NCBI RefSeq assembly: GCF_900113125.1
Contig: NZ_FOOG01000035.1
Location: 1-40,503, forward strand
Origin: Halobacillus alkaliphilus
Lineage (GTDB): Bacteria; Bacillota; Bacilli; Bacillales; Halobacillaceae
Direction: 5' to 3'
Length of the DNA stretch: 40,503 bases
Within the stretch, counting starts at the first letter, position 1. The number at the start of each line of letters is the position of its first letter. The notes under the pieces are model-generated. The model was not told where the DNA came from, did not search any database, and saw only the letters and a list, made by a program, of their open reading frames with translations. Position numbers and translations under genes: made by a program. Of this stretch, positions 32,097 through 40,503 are shown in pieces.

Positions 32097-32122
32097 GTAC
32101 CCCATCATCCATCTGTTAAAAC
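32097..32122 (-). promoter_or_regulatory. Sigma-B-type promoter of katE
   Basis: Leftward GTTTTA (complement of 32117-32122), 14-base spacer, GGGTAC (complement of 32097-32102), each one mismatch from GTTTAA-N12-14-GGGTAT. The start codon lies about 50 bases downstream of the predicted start site. Confidence 0.68.
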
Positions 32123-32209
32123 TTTCAAACCGAGATATTTTCTTCAATAGAATTAGCACACACAATGGTAGCGTTATTATAAAAGGGTTATTCCAGTATC
32201 GGGCCGGAT

Positions 32210-32262
32210 TGTGGAAGACTCGATTTCGAGGTATTGGGTATGAGGAAGGTCGAAACCACTTA
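32210..32262 (+). repeat. Short hairpin form of the dispersed repeat
   Basis: GGAAGACTCGATTTCGAGGT, a loop with TATGAGGAAGG, then TCGAAACC. It shares TATGAGGAAGGTCGAAA and the GATTTCGAG arm with 7775-7856. Confidence 0.6.
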
Positions 32263-32384
32263 AAACATCACCTGAGTGAGAAGTAAAGAGACCATGTGAT
32301 TGTGCAGCTATTTTCAAGATGTAACTATCGCAATAGCCTGTATTAAAGTATTTAACACAGATTAAGAAGGAGAACTTTTCTCTT

Positions 32385-32800
32385 CTAGAAGGGTCCGTTT
32401 TTCATAATCGTGTTGGGTTGGTGGGGAAATGATGAGACTCCCATGGGAGAAGGGACTAGGTGAGATCCCGCAGGGAGTGAAAACGAGCGAGGAAGCTCGT
32501 GGTAAAAGGAGGATCGACTAAGATCGCCACGTCCTGTGGCAACGTCGATCGACCCTACGTCGTGTAGGGCCATAGGAAAGTGTTCAAATGTGGAATCACC
32601 CCGAAAGACACGAACAGCATAAGCCGAGCATCAAAAGGAGGGTGGTTTTTCCGTCCGTTGATGAACGGCTTATGTCTCGAGTGTCTGAGTGATGGAACAA
32701 GACGAGTTATTTCCCCACCAATCCTCATCCCCATTTTATTAACGGACCCATTTATCTCGAAACTGAGTCTTCAAGTAATGGGAGCTTATCTGTAAAAGAA
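32385..32800 (+). repeat. Expanded palindromic repeat with inner hairpins (copy 2)
   Basis: Outer inverted ends GGGTCCGTT...GGTTGGTGGGGAAAT and ATTTCCCCACCAA...AACGGACCC enclose about 300 bases. Outside the right end is TCTCGAAACTGAGTCTTCAAG, as in copy 1. The interior starts with the same G/C-rich core as copy 1 (ACTCCCATGGGAGAAGG, GATCCCGCAGGGAGTG, ACGAGCGAGGAAGCTCG), then adds sequence absent from copy 1. The additions are hairpins GCCACGTCCTGTGGC and CCCTACGTCGTGTAGGG and a large hairpin at 32606-32686. Confidence 0.75.
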
Positions 32801-32832
32801 ATAAGTTGATTTATTAGATCCTTCTAAAAAAA

Positions 32833-32863
32833 AGAGATGCCTCTATGTTATAGAGACATCTCT
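32833..32863 (-). terminator. Terminator of the glutamate synthase operon
   Basis: AGAGATGCCTCTAT/ATAGAGACATCTCT stem (one mismatch, 3-base loop), leftward followed by eight T residues. Confidence 0.93.
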
Positions 32864-32876
32864 GATTATTCTAAAG

Positions 32877-34364
32877 TTATGGCAGCTGTGTGGAGCCCAT
32901 CATAAATCGATCGCACTCACGCGCAACCTCGCGTCCTTCATTAATGGCCCAAACGATCAGACTCTGTCCGCGACGCATATCACCGGCGGCAAATACACCT
33001 TCCACGTTGGTCGTGTACTTACCATACTGGGCAGCTACGTTAGTTCTAACAGTAGTTTCAATTCCAAGCTTCTCAATTAAGTCCTGTTCTGGACCACTGA
33101 ATCCAATAGCAAGCAAAACAAGATCGGCTGGCCAGACTTTTTCTGTACCAGGTATTTCTGTCCTTACTTTATTGCCGTCATCGTCAAAGGACAGAGCCAC
33201 ATCAATGGTGTGAACCTCTTTAATTCTATTATTCTCATCGCCGACGAATTTCTTTGTCATTACGGCATAAGCACGCGGGTCGTCACCAAATTTGGCTTCC
33301 GCTTCCTTTTGTCCATAACCTACCGTATGAACAATCGGGTATTGAGGCCATGGGTTCACTTCGTTATCACGTTCTGACCCTTTTTTATCGTAAATATCAA
33401 ATTGGGTCAGTGTCTTGCATTCATGTCTGACGGAAGTAGAGATACAGTCTGTCCCTGTATCGCCACCACCAATAACGATCACATTTTTATCTTTCGCACT
33501 AATGTAATTTTTATCTTCGTGGTTTGAATCCAGCAAACTCTTTGTATTCGCATAAAGGAAGTCCATAGCATAATGGATACCTTTTAAACCGCGGCCTTCG
33601 ACTTCCAGGTTCCTAGGAGTAGTTGCTCCTCCACAAAGGATCACGGAATCATACTCTTCATTAAGACGGGAAACCGGGTAGTCTCTTCCTACTTCGGTGT
33701 TCGTTTGAAAACGAATCCCTTCCTGTTTCAGGATATTCACTCTTCGCTCCACAATTTCATAAGGAAGCTTCATTTCCGGAATACCGTACGTTAGTAATCC
33801 GCCTACGCGGTCACTACGTTCAAATACGGTAACCCAGTGTCCAGCTTTGTTAAGCTGGGCAGCTGCGGCCAAGCCTGCAGGTCCGGAGCCTACAACAGCA
33901 ACGCTTCTTCCGGTTCGCTTTTCCGGAGGTTCAGGAACAACCCAGCCTTCAGCAAACCCTTTCTCAATAATGGAACGCTCGACGGAACGAATAGCTACAG
34001 GCGGTTCATTTATACCTAGCACACAGGCTCCTTCACATGGAGCTGGGCAGGCGAATCCTGTGAATTCAGGAAAGTTGTTCATTTCATGTTCTTTCTTTAA
34101 AGCTTCCTTCCACTGACCTCTGTAGACGAGATCGTTCCATTCAGGAATTAGATGGTACACGGGACAACCGGTGGTCATGCCTTTGACTTCCATCCCTGAA
34201 TGACAAGTAGGTACGCCGCAGTCCATGCAGCGCGCCCCTTGTTTTTGTGCTTCCTCGTCTGACATAGGTAAAGTGTAATCTTCCCAATCTTTCGTTCTCG
34301 TTGCCGGATCACGCTCAGGTATCGACTGACGCTCATATTCCATGAATCCAGTAGACTTTCCCAT
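32877..34364 (-). CDS. gltD: Glutamate synthase small (beta) subunit
   Basis: 495 residues. The N-terminal iron-sulfur domain has [12 protein letters not shown] with [16 protein letters not shown], and [12 protein letters not shown]. An FAD site [17 protein letters not shown] (about 150-166) and an NADPH site [14 protein letters not shown] follow, then the terminal FAD motif [19 protein letters not shown]. It passes NADPH electrons to the large subunit. It starts 19 bases after the large-subunit stop, behind AGGGGGAG, and is followed by the operon terminator. In B. subtilis naming this is gltB. Confidence 0.97.
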   Translation of the reverse strand: MGKSTGFMEYERQSIPERDPATRTKDWEDYTLPMSDEEAQKQGARCMDCGVPTCHSGMEVKGMTTGCPVYHLIPEWNDLVYRGQWKEALKKEHEMNNFPEFTGFACPAPCEGACVLGINEPPVAIRSVERSIIEKGFAEGWVVPEPPEKRTGRSVAVVGSGPAGLAAAAQLNKAGHWVTVFERSDRVGGLLTYGIPEMKLPYEIVERRVNILKQEGIRFQTNTEVGRDYPVSRLNEEYDSVILCGGATTPRNLEVEGRGLKGIHYAMDFLYANTKSLLDSNHEDKNYISAKDKNVIVIGGGDTGTDCISTSVRHECKTLTQFDIYDKKGSERDNEVNPWPQYPIVHTVGYGQKEAEAKFGDDPRAYAVMTKKFVGDENNRIKEVHTIDVALSFDDDGNKVRTEIPGTEKVWPADLVLLAIGFSGPEQDLIEKLGIETTVRTNVAAQYGKYTTNVEGVFAAGDMRRGQSLIVWAINEGREVARECDRFMMGSTQLP

Positions 34365-34383
34365 CAGATCTCCCCCTCTGTTG

Positions 34384-37300
34384 TTATTTTACTGTTTCTA
34401 CTGGCTTATTACTTTCTTCAAATGCAGTCATTTCTGCATCAAATTTCTCCATGCCTTCTGCCCTCAGGCTCTGGATACGTTCCTGCATAGCAAGATAAGC
34501 CGTCGGTATGACACGTACAAATTTAGAAACGAAGGCATCCCAATTATTCAAAATGCGCTGGGCATTTGTGCTATTGGTATAAGCCACATGCTTCTCTATC
34601 ATTTCATAAAGTTCTTGAATTTCCTTAGAGTCTGTCAGCTTTTGAGTCTGTACAAGTTCATGGTTGCACTTTGTCTCAAAAGCTTCTTCGGTTTCATCCA
34701 GCACGTAAGCGACTCCTCCAGACATTCCGGCGGCGAAGTTGCGGCCCGTCCCCCCAAGAACGACCACTTTTCCACCTGTCATGTACTCACATGCGTGGTC
34801 TCCTACTCCTTCAACGACCACTTCTGCTCCACTATTACGTACGCAGAAACGCTCACCTGCAAGTCCATTAATGTAGGCTTCTCCACCAGAAGCTCCATAG
34901 AATGAGACGTTCCCGATAATCGTATTTTCTTCTGGTACGAAAGTGGACCTAGGAGATGGATGTACAATGATTTTACCTCCGGACAATCCTTTTCCGACGT
35001 AATCATTGGCGTCCCCGACGAGTCTCAGTGTCATTCCTTTCGGGATAAAAGCACCGAAACTCTGGCCCGCTGATCCTTTAAAGGTCAGACGGATTGTGTC
35101 TTCCGGAAGACCTTCTGCTCCATATTTGCGGGTGATTTCACTTCCCAATATGGTTCCGGTAACCCGGTGTATATTTCGAATGGAACCTGTTCCTTCCACA
35201 GGCTCTCCTGTTTCAATCGCTTTTTTACAAAGTGGAATCAGTTCTTCCACGTCGAGTGTTTTCTCAAGACCGTGGTCCTGTTTTCTAATCGCATAGCGTC
35301 CATAATTATCAGGTACAACAGGCTGATAAAGAAGGGCCGATAAGTCGACGCCTTTGGCTTTCCAATGGTCAATCGCTTCGTTCGCCTGCAGTACATCGGT
35401 ACGTCCAATCATTTCATTAATCGTACGGAAACCAAGCTCCGCCATTAATTCTCTTGCTTCCTGTGCAATAAAACGCATGAAGTTTTCCAGGTGATCCGCT
35501 TCACCCGTGAATTTCTTCCGGAGCTCAGGATCCTGTGTCGCTACTCCTACTGGACAAGTGTTCAGATGGCATACACGCATCATGACGCAGCCTAATACGA
35601 CAAGCGGGGCTGTAGAGAAGCCATATTCTTCAGCTCCAAGCAAGGTCGCAACGACTACATCGCGCCCTGTCATCATTTTCCCGTCCGTTTCCACGACAAT
35701 TCGGTCACGAAGACGGTCGAGTACAAGGGTCTGGTGCGTTTCAGCAAGACCGATTTCCCAAGGCAGACCGGTATGCTTAATACTTGTTCTTGGAGCCGCT
35801 CCCGTACCCCCGTCATATCCGCTGATTAAGACTAGATCTGCTCGTCCTTTAGCAACACCGGCTGCGATCGTACCGACGCCGACGGCTGATACTAGTTTTA
35901 CACTTACGCGTGCTTTAGGGTTCGCGTTCTTCAAGTTGTAGATCAATTCTGCAAGGTCTTCGATTGAATATATGTCATGGTGCGGCGGAGGAGAGATCAA
36001 CTCAACTCCAGGGGTAGATCCGCGTACTTCTGCAATCCACGGATATACTTTTGTACCAGGAAGGTGTCCGCCTTCTCCGGGTTTTGCACCTTGAGCAATT
36101 TTAATTTGAATTTCATCCGCGTTGACTAAATAATGACTCGTTACTCCGAAACGTCCGGAAGCTACCTGCTTAATGGAGCTCCGGCGGGTATCACCGTTAT
36201 CATCAGGAGTAAAACGGTCCGGATCCTCTCCGCCCTCTCCCGTGTTACTGCTTCCGCCGACACGGTTCATAGCGATCGCTAGTGCCTCATGTGCTTCCTG
36301 GCTGATCGAACCATAAGACATGGCACCTGTTTTGAAGCGCCTGCAGATGTCTTCCACAGATTCAACTTCTTCAATTGGCACCGAAGGACGATTCTTAAAG
36401 GACAACAAGCCGCGCAGCGACTGTAGATTATTATTCTCATCTGTCAGCATTTGGGAATATTGCTTGAAAAGATCATAATCATTGCTTCGGCATGCGTGTT
36501 GAAGGGTAGCAATTGTTTGCGGATTATATTGATGATCCTCTCCGTTTTCACGGTACTGGAATTCATCTCCCGCTTCTAACTGACGGTTGCCTCCACGGTT
36601 TTCTGTATAAGCTTTCTCATGTCTCATTAATACTTCTTTTTCAATAATATCTAAGCCAATTCCACCAAGACGGGAGGCTGTACGCGTGAAGTATTTATCG
36701 ACTACATCTTTCTGGATCCCGACAGCTTCGAAAATTTGAGCACCACGGTAACTTTGAATCGTGGAGATGCCCATTTTCGAAAGGACTTTAATGATTCCGT
36801 CTGTTGCGGATTTAACGTATGTTTGTACCGCAGCTTCATAGGAGTCTACCTGTATATCACCGCGGTCTACAAGGTCGCGGATCGTCTCGTAGGCTAAATA
36901 AGGGTTGATCCCTTCAGCTCCATAGCCTAATAAAGCGGCATGGTGGTGAACTTCTCTAGGTTCCCCGGATTCTATCAACAGACTGACTTTCGTCCTTGTG
37001 CCTTGACGGATTAAGTGATGGTGAAGACCGGAAACAGCTAACAGAGCTGGTATTGCGGCTTCATTTTCATTTACACCTCTGTCAGAAAGGATGAGGAGAG
37101 TCGTTCCTTCTTCTACGGCTTGATCAGCCTCTTCAAACAAACGATCAAGTGCCTGCTCCATCTTATTTTCTTTTGCTTCAAATAAAATAGATAGAGTGCG
37201 GGCCTCAAACCCTTCTAACGACTGCTGACGCAGCTGTTCCAGTTGACGGTTCGTTAGTACGGGAGTTTCCAGCCTGATTTGACGACAGCTGTCCGGTTTC

Positions 37301-38964
37301 GGATCTACTAAATTCCCTTCAGCTCCAATCGTTGTTTCTACCATGGTAATTAATTTTTCACGAATGGCATCGATCGGCGGGTTGGTCACCTGGGCAAACA
37401 ACTGTTTAAAGTAGCTATATAAAAGCTGTGGTTTTTTGGATAAAACAGCAAGCGGTGAGTCATACCCCATCGAACCGACAGGATCCTTCTGACTGGATAC
37501 TAAAGGAACGATAATTTTATTTAATTCTTCTGTTGTGTATCCAAAAGCGAGCTGCTGATCGATCAATGGGTTGACAGGACGGTGCTCTACCGTTGGTTCC
37601 GGCAAATCCTCCAGGTCATACTTATGATTATCAATCCACTCCTGATAAGGATGTTCTCTGGCCGTTTGGAGTTTGATTTCTTCATCCGGAATAATCTTAC
37701 CTTCTTCTAAGTCCACGAGAAGCATCTTCCCTGGGTGGAGACGATCTTTATACAAAATATCGTCCGCAAAGATGTCCAGGGCTCCTACCTCTGAACCCAG
37801 CACAATCATTCCGTCTTTTGTGACGTAGTATCTTGCAGGCCGTAAACCATTACGGTCCAGACAAGCACCAATCTGCTTTCCATTGGTGTAAGCAAGTGCT
37901 GCTGGCCCGTCCCACGGCTCCATTAACGTACTATGGTATTCATAAAAACTCTTTTTATCTTCATGGATGGTATTGTCATTTGCCCAAGGCTCAGGAACCA
38001 TCATCATGGCTGTATGAGCAAGGGAGCGTCCCGATAAATAAAGAAATTCAAAAGCATTATCAAACATCGAAGAGTCACTGCCCTCGGAGTCAATGATCGG
38101 CAGAATCTTCTGGAGATCCTCTTCACTGAAATACTCAGAACTGCAAAGCTCCTGACGTGCTCTCATCCAGTTAACGTTACCTCTTAATGTATTAAATTCC
38201 CCGTTATGAATGGTAAAGCGGTTCGGGTGTGAACGTTTCCAACTCGGGAATGTATTTGTACTGAAACGGGAATGGACTAAAGCCAGAGCCGTTTTAAAGT
38301 CGGGGTGGTTCAAATCTATATAGAAGGAATCCAGCTGTTCTGGAATCAGCATCCCTTTATAAACAATCGTACTGGAAGACAGACTGCTCATATAGAAATC
38401 GTCATAGCCTTCTTTACCAGCTATCTCAATTTCCGCGCGCTTTCTAATAATGTACAAGCGGCGCTCCAGGTCCATTTGCGTCTTGATATTTTCTGAAGGC
38501 GCAACAAACCCCTGGCGGATGAATGGTTTCGTCTTCTTAGCATCGTCCCCAACAAATGAATCATTGATTGGTACGGTACGCCAGCCTAAGAAGGTTTGTC
38601 CTTCCTCTTCCACAATTCTTTCGAAAATTCGTTTGCATTCCATTCGAGTATCGTGATCTTCTGGAAGGAAGAACATCCCAATTCCATACTCTCCCGGTTC
38701 CGGTAGTTCTATATCTTCTTTCTCACACTGTTTTTTAAAGAAGTAATGAGGAATCTGGGTTAGAATTCCCGCTCCATCACCAGTACTGATATCAGCGGAT
38801 TGTCCTCCCCGGTGTTCCAGGTTACAAAGTATAGTGATCGCATTTTCAACAATGCTGTGACTTTTCGTTCCATCAATATTCGCAATCATTCCTATGCCAC
38901 AAGCTTCATGTTCATTCTCAGGATGATAAAGACCCTGCGGTACAGGGTAGCCGTTTTTTTGCAT
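34384..38964 (-). CDS. gltB: Glutamate synthase large (alpha) subunit
   Basis: 1526 residues from the ATG at 38964. The ATG two codons earlier lies only one base after AGGGGG, so the second is better placed. A short propeptide precedes the class II amidotransferase Cys ([13 protein letters not shown]), followed by central and FMN-binding synthase domains ([40 protein letters not shown]), the 3Fe-4S Cys cluster in [20 protein letters not shown], and the C-terminal beta-helix domain ([20 protein letters not shown]). It makes two glutamates from glutamine and 2-oxoglutarate, important for nitrogen assimilation and for glutamate as a compatible solute. In B. subtilis it is called gltA. Confidence 0.97.
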   Translation of the reverse strand: MQKNGYPVPQGLYHPENEHEACGIGMIANIDGTKSHSIVENAITILCNLEHRGGQSADISTGDGAGILTQIPHYFFKKQCEKEDIELPEPGEYGIGMFFLPEDHDTRMECKRIFERIVEEEGQTFLGWRTVPINDSFVGDDAKKTKPFIRQGFVAPSENIKTQMDLERRLYIIRKRAEIEIAGKEGYDDFYMSSLSSSTIVYKGMLIPEQLDSFYIDLNHPDFKTALALVHSRFSTNTFPSWKRSHPNRFTIHNGEFNTLRGNVNWMRARQELCSSEYFSEEDLQKILPIIDSEGSDSSMFDNAFEFLYLSGRSLAHTAMMMVPEPWANDNTIHEDKKSFYEYHSTLMEPWDGPAALAYTNGKQIGACLDRNGLRPARYYVTKDGMIVLGSEVGALDIFADDILYKDRLHPGKMLLVDLEEGKIIPDEEIKLQTAREHPYQEWIDNHKYDLEDLPEPTVEHRPVNPLIDQQLAFGYTTEELNKIIVPLVSSQKDPVGSMGYDSPLAVLSKKPQLLYSYFKQLFAQVTNPPIDAIREKLITMVETTIGAEGNLVDPKPDSCRQIRLETPVLTNRQLEQLRQQSLEGFEARTLSILFEAKENKMEQALDRLFEEADQAVEEGTTLLILSDRGVNENEAAIPALLAVSGLHHHLIRQGTRTKVSLLIESGEPREVHHHAALLGYGAEGINPYLAYETIRDLVDRGDIQVDSYEAAVQTYVKSATDGIIKVLSKMGISTIQSYRGAQIFEAVGIQKDVVDKYFTRTASRLGGIGLDIIEKEVLMRHEKAYTENRGGNRQLEAGDEFQYRENGEDHQYNPQTIATLQHACRSNDYDLFKQYSQMLTDENNNLQSLRGLLSFKNRPSVPIEEVESVEDICRRFKTGAMSYGSISQEAHEALAIAMNRVGGSSNTGEGGEDPDRFTPDDNGDTRRSSIKQVASGRFGVTSHYLVNADEIQIKIAQGAKPGEGGHLPGTKVYPWIAEVRGSTPGVELISPPPHHDIYSIEDLAELIYNLKNANPKARVSVKLVSAVGVGTIAAGVAKGRADLVLISGYDGGTGAAPRTSIKHTGLPWEIGLAETHQTLVLDRLRDRIVVETDGKMMTGRDVVVATLLGAEEYGFSTAPLVVLGCVMMRVCHLNTCPVGVATQDPELRKKFTGEADHLENFMRFIAQEARELMAELGFRTINEMIGRTDVLQANEAIDHWKAKGVDLSALLYQPVVPDNYGRYAIRKQDHGLEKTLDVEELIPLCKKAIETGEPVEGTGSIRNIHRVTGTILGSEITRKYGAEGLPEDTIRLTFKGSAGQSFGAFIPKGMTLRLVGDANDYVGKGLSGGKIIVHPSPRSTFVPEENTIIGNVSFYGASGGEAYINGLAGERFCVRNSGAEVVVEGVGDHACEYMTGGKVVVLGGTGRNFAAGMSGGVAYVLDETEEAFETKCNHELVQTQKLTDSKEIQELYEMIEKHVAYTNSTNAQRILNNWDAFVSKFVRVIPTAYLAMQERIQSLRAEGMEKFDAEMTAFEESNKPVETVK

Positions 38965-38970
38965 ATTCAT

Positions 38971-39343
38971 TCCCCCTAGCGGACTTATTCTTGTAGGTCA
39001 AAAGTAGAAATTAAAAAATTCTGTCTTTTTAGTTTCTTACAAGTATATCATGAAAAATTAGATGATTCACGCTTTCGTGACAGTATTTGCGTATATTTTC
39101 ACAGAAATGAAACAATTCAAAATACGCGTAAACACATTCATTTAGATAGTGTAAGCGCAATCATAAAACTGTGTTTTTTTGAAAAATTTTCTTAATTTTT
39201 TTACGATCATCAGCCTTTATATAGTTTTTTTGAAGAAGAATTTTGTATATATACACCTTCCACCGGATGAATATACACTTTAAAAATAAAGGAGTTTCAC
39301 GAAGTTTTTTCGAAAGCAGTAAAAAGAGAAAGGAGACGTTAAA
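38971..39343. promoter_or_regulatory. Divergent control region of gltB and the P1 peptidase gene
   Basis: Leftward, a TATACT -10 serves gltB, with the perfect dyad TCACGCTTTCGTGA (39067-39080) just upstream. That is a position suited to an activator such as a GltC-type LysR protein, although no gltC gene is in the window. AATTTTCTTAATTTT (39185-39199) matches the CodY consensus AATTTTCWGAAAATT with three mismatches. The region is AT-rich with T-runs; no ORF seen. Confidence 0.45.
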
Positions 39344-40402
39344 ATGAGCCAGCTGAGAATAAGAGATTTTGGAATTGATATAGGTACACTAAGTACGGGA
39401 AGACGTAATGCTATCACGGATGTAGAGGGAGTCCGGGTAGGGCATTGCACGTTAAGTGAAGGAAGTACTCAAACAGGAGTTACAGCCATCCTTCCGCATG
39501 AAGGGAATATTTTTAAAGAAAAATTAATAGCATCAAACCACATTATCAATGGGTTCGGAAAAACGATCGGAACGGTGCAAATGAATGAATTAGGAACCCT
39601 GGAAACTCCGATTCTTCTGACTAATACTTTAGGGATCGGGACGGCCTCTGAGGCATTGATTGAATACATGCTCGAACGGAACCCCGAAATTGGACGATCG
39701 ACGGGAAGTGTGAATCCTGTGGTGGGAGAATGCAATGATATGATCTTAAATGATATTAGAAACCTATCCATAGAAAAGAAGCATGTGGTCCAGGCGCTGG
39801 AAGATGCCTCCTCTGAATTTCCAGAAGGAAGTGTGGGAGCCGGAAGAGGGATGGTTTGTTATTCGTTAAAAGGAGGCGTGGGTTCTTCTTCCCGCCTGGT
39901 TGAACTCCGTCACGGAACTTATACGATCGGGGTCCTCGTTCTCACTAACTTTGGACGTATGGGGGATTTGCTGGTGAATGGCAGGCCTGTAGGTGAGCAG
40001 TTAAGCCAACATGTCAAAGCTTCCTATGAGGCCGACAAGGGGTCTGTGATGGTGGTTGTGGCTACAGACCTCCCTGTTTCTGACAGGCAATTAAATCGTA
40101 TTATTAAACGTTCGGTCACCGGCCTATCCCGTACAGGATCCCTGATTACAACTGGAAGCGGAGATGTCGTTATTGGTTTCTCGACCGCTGCTAAAATTCC
40201 CTATAAAGCAGACACACCTCTCCTTTCTTTTCAGACGATTCATGAAACGGACATAGATGAAGCCTTTCGTGCCGTAAGCGAAGCTACTGAAGAAGCCGTT
40301 CTCAATTCATTGATTACAGCAGATTCAGTAACAGGCAGGGAGGGTAACGAGGCCCAGGCTCTAAGGTCCTTACTCGAAAAGTATCCCGTCTCACTATTAT
40401 AA
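39344..40402 (+). CDS. P1 family peptidase (DmpA-type aminopeptidase/esterase)
   Basis: 352 residues of the N-terminal-nucleophile DmpA/BapA family. Motifs: TDVEGVRVGHCTL, GSVGAGRGMVCYSLKGGVGS, and KGSVMVVVATDLPVSDRQL, in which the Gly233-Ser234 bond is the expected self-cleavage site creating the nucleophile, followed by LSRTGSLITTGSGD. It is cytoplasmic with no signal peptide. Family members release N-terminal amino acids, often D-residues or beta-peptides; exact specificity is not readable. GAAAGGAG precedes the ATG. It is divergent from the gltB operon, with no clear terminator before the repeat behind it. Confidence 0.9.
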   Translation: MSQLRIRDFGIDIGTLSTGRRNAITDVEGVRVGHCTLSEGSTQTGVTAILPHEGNIFKEKLIASNHIINGFGKTIGTVQMNELGTLETPILLTNTLGIGTASEALIEYMLERNPEIGRSTGSVNPVVGECNDMILNDIRNLSIEKKHVVQALEDASSEFPEGSVGAGRGMVCYSLKGGVGSSSRLVELRHGTYTIGVLVLTNFGRMGDLLVNGRPVGEQLSQHVKASYEADKGSVMVVVATDLPVSDRQLNRIIKRSVTGLSRTGSLITTGSGDVVIGFSTAAKIPYKADTPLLSFQTIHETDIDEAFRAVSEATEEAVLNSLITADSVTGREGNEAQALRSLLEKYPVSLL

Positions 40403-40410
40403 AACCGTGC

Positions 40411-40503
40411 AGTACTAAAGATAAGCTCCCGTTACTTGAAGACTCAGTTTCGAGATAAATTGGGTCCGTTACGTTAGATGGATAAGGGCTGGTGGGGAAA
40501 TAA
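40411..40503 (-). repeat. Dispersed repeat, copy 3, inverted and cut by the window end
   Basis: AAGCTCCCGTTACTTGAAGA, CTCAGTTTCGAGATAA, GGGTCCGTT and CTGGTGGGGAAATAA are the complement of the right end of copy 2. The element continues beyond the window. Confidence 0.7.

Larger units (their letters stand above)
32123..32832. other. Repeat-filled intergenic region between katE and gltD
   Basis: About 700 bases without a supported gene. It contains the short repeat (32210-32262) and the expanded long repeat (32385-32800). Short open frames here have no ribosome binding sites and come from the repeats. Confidence 0.7.

Noticed and set aside
32385-32573. Short frames in repeat copy 2
   Set aside because: No ribosome binding site; they arise from the repeat.
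39344-40402. Loss of the P1 peptidase nucleophile at NFGRMG
   Set aside because: The cleavage site is instead the Gly-Ser of KGSVMVVVATD, which is intact.

Overview
This window looks like chromosomal DNA of a spore-forming, low-to-moderate G+C member of the Bacillaceae. The genus Halobacillus or a close halophilic relative is my best guess. The reasons are Bacillus-type ribosome binding sites throughout, many GTG/TTG starts fixed by strong Shine-Dalgarno sequences, acidic proteins, a sigma-B-type promoter before katE, a YdaL/YdaM/YdaJ-like exopolysaccharide block, an intracellular subtilisin, and a cell-wall cluster (Asp racemase, MurE-like ligase, carboxylate-amine ligase) that fits the L-Orn-D-Asp murein described for Halobacillus. 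The genus is an inference; no rRNA or other marker gene is present.

Layout. 1-450: a palindromic dispersed repeat and no certain gene. 454-2070: a YrhK-like membrane protein and a CapA-like lipoprotein. 2111-4484 (minus): a four-gene ba3-type cytochrome oxidase operon that includes a 40-aa subunit IIa and an extra 30-aa single-span peptide. 4613-7656 (minus): a two-component operon made of a degenerate kinase, a NarL/NreC-type regulator, a GAF protein and a PAS histidine kinase. Repeated G/C dyads lie before this operon and before the oxidase promoter, suggesting that the regulator controls both. 7981-9201 (minus): an AbrB-AbrB-zinc-ribbon-CHAD fusion. 9770-11850 (minus): a plasmid-type ParM/ParR segregation cassette with an iteron array. 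12023-12994 (minus): intracellular serine protease.

13152-18948 (minus): a polysaccharide block (two DUF2334/YdaL paralogues, a processive glycosyltransferase, a GH8-like hydrolase) with SinR-like GTTCTTT sites upstream. 18949-19970: a gene-poor AT-rich kilobase. 19971-20162: small zinc-ribbon protein. 20269-22633 (minus): an FtsX plus coiled-coil/M23 hydrolase pair with no ftsE beside it. 23042-26971 (minus): the D-Asp/murein cluster. 27255-29854: two small membrane proteins, a GrpB-family protein with a zinc-ribbon head, and an M20 dipeptidase. 29990-32038 (minus): large catalase. 32195-32800: a dense block of the dispersed repeat, one copy carrying long internal hairpins. 32877-38964 (minus): glutamate synthase small and large subunits. 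39344-40402 (plus): a DmpA-type P1 peptidase. 40411 to the end: another repeat copy in opposite orientation to the first.

The most promising unusual items are the AbrB-CHAD fusion, the chromosomal ParMR cassette with its iteron array, the extra micro-protein and G/C-dyad control of the ba3 oxidase, the FtsE-less FtsX unit, the SinR-like sites on a YdaLMJ-type locus, and the modular hairpin repeat family. All functional calls come from reading the sequence; no database search was run.
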